Shown here piece by piece: positions 62,931 to 64,000 of a stretch of 64,000 nucleotides of DNA. Under the pieces are notes generated by a model. It searched no databases. It was not told the origin of the DNA and saw only the letters and a program-made list of their open reading frames with translations. Position numbers and translations under genes: made by a program. The stretch comes from Sulfuricurvum sp. (GTDB lineage Bacteria > Campylobacterota > Campylobacteria > Campylobacterales > Sulfurimonadaceae), in the NCBI GenBank assembly GCA_030693335.1, contig JAUYAU010000008.1:1-64000 (forward strand), read 5' to 3'. How positions within the stretch are numbered: the stretch's first letter is position 1; each line of letters begins with the position of its first letter.

Positions 62931-64000
62931 GTTGTTCCTTTATTAATACGTGATATTGTGGCTGTTGTACTTTTCCCGTCTACAAATTGTACCAAACGCA
63001 ATTCCCCTGAGAACTCAGCACCCACAACGGTTTTTCCCTCATAGTCTCCACCCTTGACCAAAATATCAGGAGCAATACTTTTGATCAGTTCATACGGCGT
63101 TTCATCGCTAAACATCACCACATAATCGACCGATTCAAGCGCCGCTAAAATGTAGGCACGATCTTCTTGAAGATTTACAGGCCGGGTTGGACCCTTGAGC
63201 TCTCTCACGGAGCTGTCAGAATTAAGTCCTACAATCAAAACATCCCCATAGCTTTTGGCCTCTTGAAGGTATTTGACGTGTCCGACATGAAGAATATCAA
63301 AACAGCCGTTGGTAAATACGACCCGTTTCCCCTCACGCTTTAATCGCTGTACAATCGCTGCAATTTCCTCTTGCGATTTGATATGTGTATCGGAACTGCT
63401 TTGGTGCAAGCTCGATTCATACGCCTCAATCTCATCCAAGGTTACTGTCGCCGATCCGATTTTACCCACAACCACTGCCGCCGCATGATTCGCAAACGGT
63501 GCCGCTTCATCGATAGAGAGTCCGCAAGATAACGCAAATGAAAGTGATGCAATCACAGTATCTCCGGCACCCGTTACATCAAATACCTCTTTAGCAACGG
63601 TAGGATATCGGCGCATGGCATCATCATATATGGCAATACCGTCCTCCGAAAGAGTAATCATCGAGCATTGAAGATCACACGTTTCTTTGAGTAACAACAG
63701 TGCCTCACGCAACGAAGTATCGTCTTTAATGATAATCCCTGTAGCTTCGGATGCCTCTTTTTTATTCGGGGTGAGCAAATACGCACCGCTGTATTTACGA
63801 TAATCTTTTCCCTTTGGGTCTACCAGAACTTTTTTACCCTTAGCCTTCGCGTGAGCGATAACTCCTTGAGCAATCGCATCGCTAATCACCCCTTTTCCAT
63901 AATCGGATAAAATGACCATATCGCACCCATCGACAATCTGGCTAACGTAATCAATAAGCTTATCTGCACTCACCTGTCCGATAGGCTCTTTTGACTCTTT
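62924..64000 (-). CDS. hldE: Bifunctional heptose-7-phosphate kinase / heptose-1-phosphate adenylyltransferase HldE (5' end beyond window)
   Basis: The visible 358 codons cover most of the PfkB-type kinase domain, with FDVTGAGDTVIASLSFA, and the whole C-terminal nucleotidyltransferase, with VVFTNGCFDILHVGHVKYLQ (HxGH). The reading frame continues open to base 64000 (KESKEPIGQVSADKL), so the N-terminus lies outside. It makes ADP-heptose for WaaF and the related GT9. An internal ATG at 63973 is not the true start. Confidence 0.95.
   Translation of the reverse strand, partial: KESKEPIGQVSADKLIDYVSQIVDGCDMVILSDYGKGVISDAIAQGVIAHAKAKGKKVLVDPKGKDYRKYSGAYLLTPNKKEASEATGIIIKDDTSLREALLLLKETCDLQCSMITLSEDGIAIYDDAMRRYPTVAKEVFDVTGAGDTVIASLSFALSCGLSIDEAAPFANHAAAVVVGKIGSATVTLDEIEAYESSLHQSSSDTHIKSQEEIAAIVQRLKREGKRVVFTNGCFDILHVGHVKYLQEAKSYGDVLIVGLNSDSSVRELKGPTRPVNLQEDRAYILAALESVDYVVMFSDETPYELIKSIAPDILVKGGDYEGKTVVGAEFSGELRLVQFVDGKSTTATISRINKGTTC

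Overview
The window is a bacterial chromosome segment from the Campylobacterota (Epsilonproteobacteria). It is most like the Sulfuricurvum/Sulfurimonas group, judging from the gyrA - LPP20 - flgR - asd order, a FlgR-type sigma54 activator without a DNA-binding domain, a GyrA quinolone region with Thr in place of Ser83, two ammonium transporters around a PII gene, and overall low to moderate GC. The genus is inferred from gene content alone.

Bases 1-212 are left flank and carry the last 44 codons of an IS30-type transposase. Bases 213-25610 are an integrated genomic island. A 57-bp perfect direct repeat (213-269 and 25554-25610) is the 3' part of a tRNA-Met(CAT) gene whose intact copy lies at the right end (25566-25642, minus strand). 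The island begins with a tyrosine integrase next to attL, an AlpA/excisionase-like regulator and a D5/DUF5906-type replicative helicase. Matching tandem TGTCACC repeats just inside both ends look like integrase arm sites.

The island's main cargo is a tightly coupled minus-strand operon: hsdM - hsdS - qatA - qatB - qatC - qatD - hsdR - ygjP-like metallopeptidase (16131 down to 3936). It is a complete four-gene Qat anti-phage cassette (KAP NTPase, QatB, QueC-like, TatD-like) placed inside a type I restriction-modification operon. Upstream lie an HTH/Fic/zinc-ribbon module, a structured non-coding region, a phage-type annealing module (DUF932, Gp157-like, Rad52-like, DUF2958), three exported proteins with a divergent XRE regulator, and a 575-residue protein of unknown function beside attR.

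Bases 25643-46366 are core chromosome: groESL, a DUF475 membrane protein, a minus-strand operon (phosphoglucomutase/phosphomannomutase - pyrC - response regulator - histidine kinase - exbB - exbD - 2OG oxygenase), an amt-glnK-amt cluster with two near-identical palindromes, gyrA, an LPP20 protein, a flgR-like gene, asd, a yqhA-like gene, hemE, a radical SAM gene and tRNA-Asn.

Bases 46489-64000 begin with a NifU-like gene and a degenerate IspE-like gene. The rest is a surface-polysaccharide region: dTDP-sugar genes (rfbA, rfbC, an epimerase/reductase, an RfbH-type 3-dehydratase, rfbB), glycosyltransferases, an O-antigen ligase/polymerase, a DUF1919 protein, a deacetylase, an LPS kinase-like protein, two heptosyltransferases, a barrel-like membrane-anchored protein, a YfaZ-like outer-membrane protein and a 5'-truncated hldE running off the window end. 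Together these would build the LPS inner core and a deoxysugar-containing outer glycan.
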